Positions 37,657 to 46,014 of a stretch of 64,000 nucleotides of DNA are shown one piece after another; position 1 is the stretch's first letter, and the number at the start of each line of letters is the position of its first letter. The translations under genes and the position numbers were made by a program. The notes below the pieces were generated by a model. That model was not told the origin of the DNA, did not search any database, and saw only the letters and a list, made by a program, of their open reading frames with translations. The DNA comes from Lewinella sp050633125. GTDB taxonomy: Bacteria > Bacteroidota > Bacteroidia > Chitinophagales > Saprospiraceae. Where the stretch lies: positions 23,269 through 87,268 of the forward strand of contig NZ_JBOEFX010000110.1 of the NCBI RefSeq assembly GCF_050633125.1, written 5' to 3'.

Positions 37657-39078
37657 TTAATACTCAAACTCCAAGGTCTCCGTAGGATAACCGAATAGAC
37701 ATTTTTCTTTGATGATCGCCGCTACTTTAGCAGGCACCATGTTTTCCCAACCAGAAGCACCTTCTCTGATCTTTTTGAGAATATCTTTCGAGAAAATGTG
37801 CAGATGTTCAGCATGGAAACCTTTAACATCCACGATTTGCTGATTGTCAAGCAAGTGGCGGTACAAAAACTTAAGGCCTTCGGGGACAGGGAGAGTCTCT
37901 GCGGTCATTAGTTCGGCATTGCCTTCCTGCATATATGGGTAAACGTAGATACGAACGTTTCGCGCGAATAACTCCCCAAAAGCAGCCAGTAGACGCGTCT
38001 CCATATTTTGGTAGTACTGGTTGTTGAGCATATCTAGCAAAGGCCTTACTCCGAGCACCAACCCCAGTTGCTTTACTTTGTAATCGGCAAGGTAACTGAC
38101 CAGCTTCTGGTGTTCCTCACAGTCAGATATAATAACGGTTTGCCCCAATGCACATAGTAATTCTGCCCGGTCCAGGAAATCTTTTTCATCCAGCTCACCA
38201 TCTTCTGCTCTAAGGTTGTCAAGGGTGATCTCCGTCATTAAAAAGGTCCGGCTAGCCTCTACTTTGGGGTGGTTTCTAAACTGCTGGTTAGAGGTTTTGA
38301 TCATGTCGAGGTTGACCAAAGTAGGAGGTCTGTAACTGCCTCTTACGACCAACACATCTTTTTTGTATAAAAACTCTGAGGCATGGATACTCTGGCCATC
38401 AGGGTTGAAAATAGCCACCTCCGTTAGGCCATGCCTCACGAGCCATAGGCAGATAAGGCGATTGTCGATATGATCGAATTCCGGGCCGGTCAAGCGAACC
38501 ATATCAATTTTTATCCGGCCTTCCAGGCCGTCCAGCAGCGATTGAAGCATCTCCTCGGGCTGCTCGTAATAATTAAAACAAGCATAAATCAGATTAACCC
38601 CCAATACACCAATGGCTTGCTGCTGTAATTGATTGTCATTGTCGAGCATTCGCACGTGCAGAATCAGCTCGTTAGGCTCTTGGTCTGGTTTTAGCTGAAA
38701 ACGCAAACCTAACCAACCATCGCCTTTGATGGTACGAGAGTAATTGATCGCTGCTACAGTATCCGCAAAAACGAAAAAATTAGTACCGGGCCGTTCATGT
38801 GTTAATCGAGTACTGATCAGATCGTATTCATGATCGAGCATCTTGTAAAGTCGCGATTGACAAACATACCGCCCCGTAGGCTCGGTGCCGTATATATGGT
38901 CGGAGTAAATTTTATCGTATGCCGACATCGTTTTTGCAATCGTGCCAGCGGCGGCTCCCACCTGAAAAAAATAGCGGGCAACCTCTTGTCCTGCACCAAT
39001 TTCAGCAAAGGTGCCGTAAACGGAGTCGTCAAGGTTAATTTCTAAGGCTTTCTGTTCGGTTTCCAGCTTCTGCCGCAT
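37657..39078 (-). CDS. conserved cytoplasmic protein of unknown function
   Basis: 473 aa, no signal peptide or membrane helix. It opens MRQKLETEQKALEINLDDSV and has long conserved-looking stretches such as GTFAEIGAGQEVARYFFQ and AGTIAKTMSAYDKIYSD. Composition is normal for a soluble enzyme or regulator. I recognise the pattern from other Bacteroidota but do not know its function. It is preceded by a long AT-rich region and stands alone, divergent from the SnoaL-like gene. Confidence 0.8.
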   Translation of the reverse strand: MRQKLETEQKALEINLDDSVYGTFAEIGAGQEVARYFFQVGAAAGTIAKTMSAYDKIYSDHIYGTEPTGRYVCQSRLYKMLDHEYDLISTRLTHERPGTNFFVFADTVAAINYSRTIKGDGWLGLRFQLKPDQEPNELILHVRMLDNDNQLQQQAIGVLGVNLIYACFNYYEQPEEMLQSLLDGLEGRIKIDMVRLTGPEFDHIDNRLICLWLVRHGLTEVAIFNPDGQSIHASEFLYKKDVLVVRGSYRPPTLVNLDMIKTSNQQFRNHPKVEASRTFLMTEITLDNLRAEDGELDEKDFLDRAELLCALGQTVIISDCEEHQKLVSYLADYKVKQLGLVLGVRPLLDMLNNQYYQNMETRLLAAFGELFARNVRIYVYPYMQEGNAELMTAETLPVPEGLKFLYRHLLDNQQIVDVKGFHAEHLHIFSKDILKKIREGASGWENMVPAKVAAIIKEKCLFGYPTETLEFEY

Positions 39079-39243
39079 GGGGTACTTTCTTTTGCCCTAA
39101 AGATACAGGGATTAAAGGAATTTTATTGAACCACCAAGTGGTCGAAATAGATGATGTGATAATCTTTTTGGAAACGAAGCGTAATCAGGTGATTTTTATT
39201 TAAACAAATAATTGTATTTATTCTTCAATAAAAACAATTTGAC

Positions 39244-39251
39244 TATATTTG
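39244..39251 (+). promoter_or_regulatory. candidate -7 promoter element
   Basis: TATATTTG fits the Bacteroidota TAnnTTTG box and lies 69 bases before the SnoaL-like gene, in a strongly AT-rich tract. A -33 TTG at the usual distance is not evident. Confidence 0.4.
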
Positions 39252-39319
39252 TTCGCCGACTTAATAATCATCTGATTTGTAAGCTTGGTTAAAGTCAAGC
39301 TAAACTAAAACCATGTTTT

Positions 39320-39691
39320 ATGACCACTCAAGAAATCGCCCAACGGCTTGTTATCTTATGCCGCCAAGGTCAAAGCGACCAAGCGTACAAAGAATTGTTT
39401 GCTGACGATGCTGTAGGCTTGGAGCCAGCGGGCTTCCCTAATGCGGAAGTAAAAGGACTTGATAATCTGTTGATAAAGTCTCAACAATTTCAAGAAATGA
39501 CCGAAGAATTCCACAGCCTGGAGGTTTCTGACCCCATTGTAGCCGGTGATCACTTCTCTGTTGTGATGACGCTCGATGCTACTATGAAAGGAAGACCTCG
39601 TGCAACGATCTCGGAAATCATCGTTTATGAAGTCACTGATGGAAAAATTACCCAAGAGCAATTTTTCTACAAAATGCCAACGCCTGCTTAA
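39320..39691 (+). CDS. SnoaL/NTF2-like protein
   Basis: 123 aa with the cone-like NTF2 pattern: an N-terminal helix (QRLVILCRQGQSDQAYKELF), then curved beta strands (HFSVVMTLDATMKGR, SEIIVYEVTDGKI) and a short C-tail. Related proteins include small-molecule isomerases, cyclases and stress proteins; no catalytic residue set can be assigned. It has its own promoter-like box and terminator, so it is monocistronic. Confidence 0.8.
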   Translation: MTTQEIAQRLVILCRQGQSDQAYKELFADDAVGLEPAGFPNAEVKGLDNLLIKSQQFQEMTEEFHSLEVSDPIVAGDHFSVVMTLDATMKGRPRATISEIIVYEVTDGKITQEQFFYKMPTPA

Positions 39692-39743
39692 AAGTAGCCT
39701 GCTTGGCTACTGCTAAAATACGTTTTGTGTAAATTGATTCCAT

Positions 39744-39785
39744 GCAACCCTTTTTCTGGCCGACGGAGAAGGGTTGCTTTGTTTA
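39744..39785 (+). terminator. rho-independent terminator
   Basis: GCAACCCTT (39744-39752) pairs with AAGGGTTGC (39769-39777), followed by TTTGTTT. It ends the SnoaL-like transcript just before the convergent HD-domain gene. Confidence 0.75.
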
Positions 39786-39793
39786 CGAACTCC

Positions 39794-40426
39794 CTAGAGC
39801 CCTAATTCTTGACGTAAGTTTTCTTTGGCGGGCTTTTCCAATAGTTCATACATTACCTCCGTTCGATAGAGCCTGGGAGCATCCAAAAAGTAGCGCAAAA
39901 CCTTCTTCCGGCCACGGCGATACAAAAAGCCCGGCACATGCTGGTATTCCTGTCTTACAGCTGCCGCGTATTGTTTGTATTCCTGGGCTGGTGCTCCCAA
40001 TATCGCCAAGTCGAAATCCAGAAAAAAAGCTAAATCTCCAGTGGCTTCCACATTCAAGTGTTGAGAAGTAGCACGGATGTAGGCAGCTACTTCGGTTATT
40101 TTTGCAGGCGTTAATCCAATCTCAGTAAGGCGATTTTCGGCCAAGAGGGCACTTTGTTCCTCATTGTCTCGGCGACGAGCTTGGTAGATGATATCATGGT
40201 ACCAGATAGCCCAATAGACAATTTCTGGATCGGCCAGCAGTGCTTGATACCTATCCGCCCAGTGGAACAATACCGTTAGGTGATCCAAATTGTGATACGC
40301 GCGTTTGGGCTTGCCGTAGTGTTGGACGATTTCGTTCCACCATAGGGCTTCTTGCTTGGAAGAGACACGGTAGGGGTGTATATCCTTTTGGAAACGCAGC
40401 TGTAAATCAGTCGTTTGATTGTTCAT
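39794..40426 (-). CDS. HD-domain metal-dependent phosphohydrolase-like protein
   Basis: 210 aa. The pattern YHNLDHL (His near residue 41), a following HD-like WAIWYHDIIYQARRRDNE and later DFDLAILGAP matches the small HD-superfamily hydrolases (COG4339-type). The H...HD...D set suggests a metal-dependent phosphohydrolase; the substrate is unknown. It lies 22 bases past the Lrp-like gene on the same strand, so the two may be co-transcribed. Confidence 0.85.
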   Translation of the reverse strand: MNNQTTDLQLRFQKDIHPYRVSSKQEALWWNEIVQHYGKPKRAYHNLDHLTVLFHWADRYQALLADPEIVYWAIWYHDIIYQARRRDNEEQSALLAENRLTEIGLTPAKITEVAAYIRATSQHLNVEATGDLAFFLDFDLAILGAPAQEYKQYAAAVRQEYQHVPGFLYRRGRKKVLRYFLDAPRLYRTEVMYELLEKPAKENLRQELGL

Positions 40427-40447
40427 GTCATTGGTTACTTGTTTTCC

Positions 40448-40906
40448 TTAAATTGGTACAGTACGATTAAACGCCGTCTCAAAAGCAATGGTCGTATTGG
40501 TTCCTTCGACCCCGGAAATGGTAAGGATTTGTTCGTAAATGATATCGCGTAAGTGACGATTGTCAGTGGCGTAAATTTTTACCATAAGGGCATATCGACC
40601 GGCAATGTTTACACATTCGACTATTTCTGGAATTTTGGCCAGCTCGTCTTCTACGGCACGGTGCAGCTTGGCTTCTTCCAACATGATTTGGGTATAAGCC
40701 GACGTTTGGTAGCCCAGGCCCCAGGCATCTAGTCGATAAACGGCCTGTTTTAACACCCCGCTATCACGCAGTTTTTTTACGCGTTGATGCACAAGTGTAT
40801 TGGATACATGCAGCTTTTTGGCTAGTTGCACGTAAGGAATTCGAGCATCTTGTGTCAATTCATGCAATATCCTACGGTCGATGGGGTCAAGTTGATTATC
40901 CAGCAT
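40448..40906 (-). CDS. Lrp/AsnC-family transcriptional regulator
   Basis: About 152 aa from ATG 40906 (open to a TTG at 40942, inside the palindrome). An N-terminal HTH (LDPIDRRILHELTQDARIP ... LHVSNTLVHQRVKKLRDSG) is followed by a RAM ligand-binding domain (YTQIMLEEAKLHRAVEDE, NIAGRYALMVKIYATDN). Binds DNA as oligomers and responds to amino acids or related ligands. The palindrome just upstream suggests autoregulation and control of the divergent marC-like gene. Confidence 0.93.
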   Translation of the reverse strand: MLDNQLDPIDRRILHELTQDARIPYVQLAKKLHVSNTLVHQRVKKLRDSGVLKQAVYRLDAWGLGYQTSAYTQIMLEEAKLHRAVEDELAKIPEIVECVNIAGRYALMVKIYATDNRHLRDIIYEQILTISGVEGTNTTIAFETAFNRTVPI

Positions 40907-40927
40907 AGGTCTATAATTATGATAGTG

Positions 40928-40942
40928 TTGTGTTTGACACAA
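40928..40942. promoter_or_regulatory. candidate Lrp-type operator
   Basis: TTGTGT-TTG-ACACAA is a perfect 6-bp inverted repeat with a 3-base spacer, 22 bases upstream of the Lrp-like ATG. A second inverted repeat, GTTATT...AATAAC at 41010-41030, contains TGTGTCA and lies just before the divergent gene. Confidence 0.5.
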
Positions 40943-41056
40943 AAATAAGCTATTTAAAGTCTAAGTGACCAAAAATGATATTTCAGGAAGTTATTTTTCC
41001 TTTCCAGGCGTTATTTGTGTCAGTAATAACATTGATAATCCTTTAATCTTAAAACA

Positions 41057-41614
41057 ATGGCAGCTGTATTGTCTGTGAGTCTGATCCTTTTTTCGGTCAT
41101 TGACATCATCGGTTCTTTACCTATTATCATGAACATGAAACGCGAAGGCGTTAAAATTAATGCTTCTGTGGCGACGTCTACAGCAGGCATTATCATGTTG
41201 AGTTTTTTATTTTTCGGAAGTGCTATACTGGGCTTATTTGGTTTGGAGGTCGCTTCTTTTGCCCTGGCGGGCGCACTCATCATCTTTTTCATCGGCCTGG
41301 AAATGGTACTGGGCATTCGGTTCTTCCGTGATCATCATGAGGATGGAGGGTCTGGCAGCGTTGTGCCAATAGCTTTTCCATTGGTTGCAGGCGCGGGTAC
41401 ACTTACCACCATCTTGTCACTCAAGGCAGAGTTTGACAGTACGGCCATCTTGGCGGGTATTGTCATCAACTTGTTGATCGTATTTGTGATTTTGCGCAGC
41501 TCGGATTGGCTAGCAAAACGTATCTCCGATCAGGTGACGGCTACTTTGCGCAAAGTATTCGGTATTCTCCTCATTGCCATTGCCATTCAAATGGTAAGGC
41601 AGAATTTGATTTAA
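41057..41614 (+). CDS. MarC-family integral membrane protein
   Basis: 185 aa, about six membrane helices. Typical features: a first helix with SVIDIIGSLPIIM, a glycine-rich hinge GAGTLTTILSL, and a last helix ILLIAIAIQMVRQ. MarC-type proteins are inner-membrane proteins of unclear transport role. Divergent from the Lrp-like regulator. Its stop overlaps the stop of the convergent M23 peptidase by four bases. Confidence 0.88.
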   Translation: MAAVLSVSLILFSVIDIIGSLPIIMNMKREGVKINASVATSTAGIIMLSFLFFGSAILGLFGLEVASFALAGALIIFFIGLEMVLGIRFFRDHHEDGGSGSVVPIAFPLVAGAGTLTTILSLKAEFDSTAILAGIVINLLIVFVILRSSDWLAKRISDQVTATLRKVFGILLIAIAIQMVRQNLI

Positions 41615-43317
41615 TTCTTAAAACTTCGTTCTACCACCGTTTCATTTCCACGATCATCCACTACACGTAGTACCAATTGGTGATCACCACTGGGGATGCG
41701 CCCATCAAAATCGTGGTAGAGGCGATTTTTTCGACCATCATACTCCATTAAAATCCATTGCCCGTCGACTTCCGCTCTAAACCGGAGGTCGCGGGCTTTT
41801 CCTGCTGTGGGGAAGTTGTCGGAAATTTTGAAGCTAAACCGTGGCCACCCCTTCATATTTTGAGAAAAACGTTCAGCAAGAACCTCCGGGGGGCTAGTGT
41901 CGGCCATAATAGTGAAGTTGCCGAAAGCTCGTACGGGCGCACGCAGGCGACCTTCAGAGGTCCATTCGCCACCGTAACTAACAGGTTCCCGACCATCATC
42001 GCATTGTGCAATAATAGCCTTGGATTTTAGGGCCTCGGGTAAACCTATCGGACGAATGTGCAGATCGAAATACCGATGCAGCGGCGTTAAAGAGGTGTGT
42101 ATTCGGTGCGTCGGAGCGTAGAGCCCGCTAGAGTTTTCTTCCACTAAGTCGTAATCCAAAAAAACATCTTCATAAAAAATTCCTTCCGGGAAATGAGCCC
42201 GTAGGCGCCCGTCGTCGATCAGGTTTTCTTCGTCGTAAGGCAAGTAATAGGTGTAAACGGGATTTTGCAGAGGAACAGCATTTTCTCGCCTTTTGACTAC
42301 CAATTCCAACGTCGAGGTATTATTTCGATGATCGCTGATGCGAAACTGAATTTTACTAGCCTGCCCAGGCTTGAGCTTAATGCGCCCCTGGCGTTCATCT
42401 GTTTCGTAAAAGTCCAGTTGGTTGCCCGGTAATACGAAACCACGTTGAAACCAGCTGTTGTTTTTCCGCTGTTGTTCATAATCGAGATGAGCATTGAGGT
42501 AGCGGGTCTGCTCACCTAAAAAATGATCCATTCGGTAAGCAAAATTAAGTTGGCTGTCCTGGTACATTTCTAGGCTGTAGATGCCATTCAGGTTTGGGCG
42601 GCCATTTTGCTGGTCGTAAGCTTTGATACTCAAGGCGATAATTGGCTGATCAGTGTAAAGTGTATCTACCGCCAGCACGTATTTTCCTGTGCCACGGCCT
42701 TGAACCGAGTAGTCCTTTCCTGTAAGTACGTTGCCTCGTTCACTCAACTGATAGAACCGCAGGCCACGAATTTGTGGTTGTCGGCTATCAGGTACGGTAA
42801 TCCCAAAATTCATTGGATTAAGGGACCGTTCGGTCTCCGTATCCCGAATTTCAAAATGAAGATGTGGCCCAGAGACATAGCCCCGCTGGCCAATGTATCC
42901 AATCAACTCGCCTTGCCGAACAGGAAAACTATCTTGAGGCAATTCTTCGTCGAGCAGAAAGCTCTCTTGCTTGTACTGCTCCCTTCGGGTAAAGGCCATC
43001 AAATCATCCCGAAAACGATCCAGGTGTCCGTACACGGCGGTGTGCCCGCTGTTGGGGTGTTGCACGTAGAGTGCCTGCCCATAACCACTGACGGTCACGC
43101 GTATCCGGGAGATGTAACCATCAGCAATGGCGTAAACCGGGCGGCCTACTGCCCCTCGAATATCCAGCCCGGCATGGAAGTGATTGCCACGCAACTCGCC
43201 GAAAGTACCGGTAAGCTGAATGGTTCCCTGCACCGGCGCGGTAAAGTTTGGGAGGGAATCGGTTGCTGATTGAGAGAATAGTAAAAGCGCTATTGTCCAA
43301 AAACACAATTGCCGCAT
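41611..43317 (-). CDS. M23-family (LytM) peptidase with C-terminal beta domains
   Basis: 568 aa from ATG 43317 (open to 43359). Signal peptide, then an M23 domain: HFHAGLDIRG (zinc His and Asp), SGYGQALYVQHPNSGHTAVYG-type core, GYIGQRGY and GPHLHFEI (HxH). The remaining ~350 residues are beta-rich and unassigned. It probably cuts or remodels peptidoglycan cross-bridges in the periplasm, or acts as an inactive LytM regulator. The catalytic ligands appear intact. Confidence 0.9.
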   Translation of the reverse strand: MRQLCFWTIALLLFSQSATDSLPNFTAPVQGTIQLTGTFGELRGNHFHAGLDIRGAVGRPVYAIADGYISRIRVTVSGYGQALYVQHPNSGHTAVYGHLDRFRDDLMAFTRREQYKQESFLLDEELPQDSFPVRQGELIGYIGQRGYVSGPHLHFEIRDTETERSLNPMNFGITVPDSRQPQIRGLRFYQLSERGNVLTGKDYSVQGRGTGKYVLAVDTLYTDQPIIALSIKAYDQQNGRPNLNGIYSLEMYQDSQLNFAYRMDHFLGEQTRYLNAHLDYEQQRKNNSWFQRGFVLPGNQLDFYETDERQGRIKLKPGQASKIQFRISDHRNNTSTLELVVKRRENAVPLQNPVYTYYLPYDEENLIDDGRLRAHFPEGIFYEDVFLDYDLVEENSSGLYAPTHRIHTSLTPLHRYFDLHIRPIGLPEALKSKAIIAQCDDGREPVSYGGEWTSEGRLRAPVRAFGNFTIMADTSPPEVLAERFSQNMKGWPRFSFKISDNFPTAGKARDLRFRAEVDGQWILMEYDGRKNRLYHDFDGRIPSGDHQLVLRVVDDRGNETVVERSFKN

Positions 43318-43365
43318 GGCTTGAATATTATTATTTGCCCGTTGCAGCAGCGATTTCATTTTAGT

Positions 43366-43407
43366 AGGTTTCGCGGACTTTAGTCCGCTATGGGAGCTGC
43401 GAAACCT
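43366..43407. repeat. nested fold-back repeat
   Basis: AGGTTTCGC (43366-43374) and GCGAAACCT (43399-43407) enclose GGACT-TT-AGTCC. Non-coding hairpin between the M23 and OmpA-like genes; looks like a short dispersed palindrome rather than a terminator. Confidence 0.5.
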
Positions 43408-43504
43408 TTTACAAACAGGCTGTTTATGTCCAATGTGAAAATTGCTGCCGTTATAGAAACGCCAAAATTAATAAAAGCTATTATACATTATGCTTAAAGT
43501 AGGG

Positions 43505-44365
43505 CTATTCCACTATCCTTCTCACTTCCCGCTCTAAATCAGATTCCCTGGGGGCGATAATGAGTTCGACACGGCGATTTCGCTGCCGGCCTTCGGTGGT
43601 TTCGTTGCTTCCCAAGGGTTCATATTCACTTTTGCTGGCAGCTATTATCCGATTGGGGCCAATGTCTCCACTAGCGGTTAGGCCTTTCAGAACACTTACT
43701 GCCCGGAGAGCGCTGTATTGCCAATTGTCGAGACTTTCGCGGGGAACGGGCACGTTGTCCGTATGCCCGATAACCTGGATGAGCATTTCTGGATATTTAA
43801 CAACAATAGCTGCAATCCGATTAAGGGTTTCCTCACCGGTAGAGGTAAGGGAACTGGTACTGCCCCGGCGAAAGAGGTTATCTTCATTAATTGCCAACAC
43901 CAATTGCCCATTGCGAGGTAGAATCTCCCAGCCTTCGGTGATCTCTTGCGCTGAAAAGACGCCAGGGATGGCCTCGCTCAATGCAACAAGTCGCTCTTGC
44001 CGGGTGCGAAGAATACGGTTGACAGCATCAATTTTTGCCTGGCGTTCGGCAATAAGTTCATCCTTTTGGCGCAAGCGGTTATTGAGTTCTTGCTGTGTAG
44101 AAGAGGCATTGCTGCCTAAGTTGTCAATTTCTAGCTGCAGGATATCCAGGCGATCTTGCAACTTATCCTGCGTAACACTCAGAGCATAGTTAGCGCCTCG
44201 CTCAAAAGAGAGGCTATCTTTGAGTTGTGTAATTTTGGTTGTGTTTACCCTTTGTAGGGAATCAGCCGTTTGTTGATAATGCTGTTCGCTGGCTTGAAAT
44301 TTCTTTTTGCTTACGCAACTAGACAGGACTACTCCGAGGAATAGCAGGTACATGTATTTTTTCAT
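43505..44365 (-). CDS. OmpA-family lipoprotein with coiled coil
   Basis: 286 aa from ATG 44365 (open to 44455). Lipobox LSSCVSKKK, a coiled-coil region (about 25-140, many Gln/Leu/Arg heptads), then an OmpA_C domain with LIQVIGHTDNVPVP, ALRAVSVLKGL and GRQRNRRVELII. The TD and NRRVE motifs bind the diaminopimelate of peptidoglycan. Anchors outer membrane to cell wall. The cold-shock-like gene ends 86 bases upstream. Confidence 0.93.
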   Translation of the reverse strand: MKKYMYLLFLGVVLSSCVSKKKFQASEQHYQQTADSLQRVNTTKITQLKDSLSFERGANYALSVTQDKLQDRLDILQLEIDNLGSNASSTQQELNNRLRQKDELIAERQAKIDAVNRILRTRQERLVALSEAIPGVFSAQEITEGWEILPRNGQLVLAINEDNLFRRGSTSSLTSTGEETLNRIAAIVVKYPEMLIQVIGHTDNVPVPRESLDNWQYSALRAVSVLKGLTASGDIGPNRIIAASKSEYEPLGSNETTEGRQRNRRVELIIAPRESDLEREVRRIVE

Positions 44366-44451
44366 CGTAGGGAAATTTGGAAAACCACAAAGACGGCTCA
44401 ACTTATTTTTTGCGCAATACTTGAAGTACAAAAGTAGCGTAAACGTAGCAT

Positions 44452-44661
44452 TCAAACCAAGTTCAGCAACTTAATCTGGTCTGCAAAATAGCCATGGCGT
44501 TGTTGTTTTAATTGAAAACGCACCATGTCACCCGCCTGAACGGGTTGTAACAGATTCTCCTTACGGAAATGGAACTCCTCGCGAGTGTCAGGAACCCGCA
44601 AATAACCGTAGCCTTTGTCTGCCAAATAGAAAAGAATGACCCCTTGATAAGTAGTGTTCAT
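44452..44661 (-). CDS. cold-shock-domain-like small protein
   Basis: 69 aa. The pattern GVILFYLADKGYGYLRV ... EEFHFRKENL ... GDMVRFQLKQ matches an OB-fold CSD with altered RNP motifs (KGYGYL in place of KGFGFI; FHFRKEN). Predicted single-strand nucleic acid binding. Its ATG follows directly after the TAA of the serine hydrolase gene with no gap, so translation is probably coupled. Confidence 0.8.
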   Translation of the reverse strand: MNTTYQGVILFYLADKGYGYLRVPDTREEFHFRKENLLQPVQAGDMVRFQLKQQRHGYFADQIKLLNLV

Positions 44662-45951
44662 TTATTTTAAAACGAGCTTTTTAACCAAACCTTCTCCATT
44701 TTCGAAATTCACACTCAAAAAATAAATGCCAGAAGGGAAGTTCCCCACGTCAAGCGTGGAAGTTACAGGTAAAACCCAGGATTGCCCTTGCAAATTAGCA
44801 ATTTTAAGTTGCTGGATTTGTGCTTGTGTGTTCAGCCGTAAATGATCGGTTGCAGGGTTTGGTGTTATTTCCAAATAGGTACGGTCTGCAATATCTTCTG
44901 TACTTGTGGTACAACTCAAATTGCTGATTTTCTCCCAAAGGGACACGTCAAAGTCAGAGATGGCAAGGGGCCCATCACTGGCATCATTTCCCATTCGAAT
45001 AATGACCAATCCCTGCGAAGGGACGATGTAGATTTTTTGGTCATTTTTGCCCAAAGCCGCGTAAGTATCCGCCGGAGCAGTAGGAATAAGCGGCCCGGGG
45101 AAAGAGAGTTGTAAAGTCGGATACATATAACTCTCCTGCCCGTTGAGCCACCATAAATACCCGTAGGAAGGGTTCAAATCTTGTGAAGGGGTACGCATGG
45201 CATCGATATAGGCCTGGTCACCAAAGACCGTTGTCCCATTCCACTGCCCGTTGGCCGAAATCAACAAGCCGAAGCGGGCCATATCCCGAGGACGACTAAA
45301 TACAACGCGATTATATCCAAGCGGTAAATAGGCGGAAACCGCGCCAATCGTATTGCCAATCCGAGAAGCAAAAAACTGATTGATACTTTGCCCGGAGGCA
45401 TTGCTGATCACGGATTCCAGTAGCGTGTAAGGTGCATTGTGATACGCCCAGCGACTACCCGGCTCCGCCAGGTAAACCAAGCACTCTGGATCGGTACAAT
45501 CGACATCGCCGGTTTGGTCACTGAGGCCGGTCGTCATCGTCAGTTGATGGCGAACGGTTATCCCTGCCTCCTGCTCAGGAGATAAACTGCTCCAACCGGT
45601 GCCAAGATAGTCGCTGGTCGGGTTTTCAATATCTATTAAGCCTTCTTCTTGAGCGATACCGACCAATGTAGAGGTAAGGCTTTTTCCGGCGGAAGCCCAA
45701 TACCAAATACTATCTTTGGTGAAGGTGTCATAGTACCATTCGATAACCATTCGGCCATCTTTGAGGACGATAAAGGCCTTGCTGTCTCGCTCCTCCAGAA
45801 AATCATGAAGGTCTTCCAATTCTGCTTCACACCAGTTTAATTCCGCAGGGTCCTGGGTCTCCCAATTGCCGAAAGCGGGTGGGAAATATAAGTCTTGAGC
45901 GGTAAGCAAATTAGCGAGCAGAAAAAAAGATAGAAGGTATAAATAGCGCAT
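44662..45951 (-). CDS. secreted serine hydrolase (beta-lactamase class C-like) with T9SS tail
   Basis: 429 aa. A signal peptide, then a serine hydrolase fold: SxxK as SAGK in WYWASAGKSLTST, and YHN in SRWAYHNAPYTLL, with a later GYLWWLNGQES region. The C-terminus (EITPNPATDHLRLN ... FENGEGLVKKLVLK) is a type A sorting tail. Likely an esterase or D-amino-acid/peptide hydrolase outside the cell, not necessarily a beta-lactamase. The TAA runs straight into the next gene's ATG. Confidence 0.9.
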   Translation of the reverse strand: MRYLYLLSFFLLANLLTAQDLYFPPAFGNWETQDPAELNWCEAELEDLHDFLEERDSKAFIVLKDGRMVIEWYYDTFTKDSIWYWASAGKSLTSTLVGIAQEEGLIDIENPTSDYLGTGWSSLSPEQEAGITVRHQLTMTTGLSDQTGDVDCTDPECLVYLAEPGSRWAYHNAPYTLLESVISNASGQSINQFFASRIGNTIGAVSAYLPLGYNRVVFSRPRDMARFGLLISANGQWNGTTVFGDQAYIDAMRTPSQDLNPSYGYLWWLNGQESYMYPTLQLSFPGPLIPTAPADTYAALGKNDQKIYIVPSQGLVIIRMGNDASDGPLAISDFDVSLWEKISNLSCTTSTEDIADRTYLEITPNPATDHLRLNTQAQIQQLKIANLQGQSWVLPVTSTLDVGNFPSGIYFLSVNFENGEGLVKKLVLK

Positions 45952-46014
45952 GGTAATGTGAGTTTTTACAGGTCCGGTGCTTTGACTAGTTAAAGGTGAG
46001 TCAAGTTTAAGGTA

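Noticed and set aside
39742..40071. 109-aa plus-strand ORF over the terminator and the HD-domain gene
   Set aside because: It overlaps a terminator hairpin and lies antisense to the HD gene; no recognisable protein.
42607..43269. 220-aa plus-strand ORF opposite the M23 peptidase
   Set aside because: Antisense shadow of a well-supported gene with intact zinc motifs.
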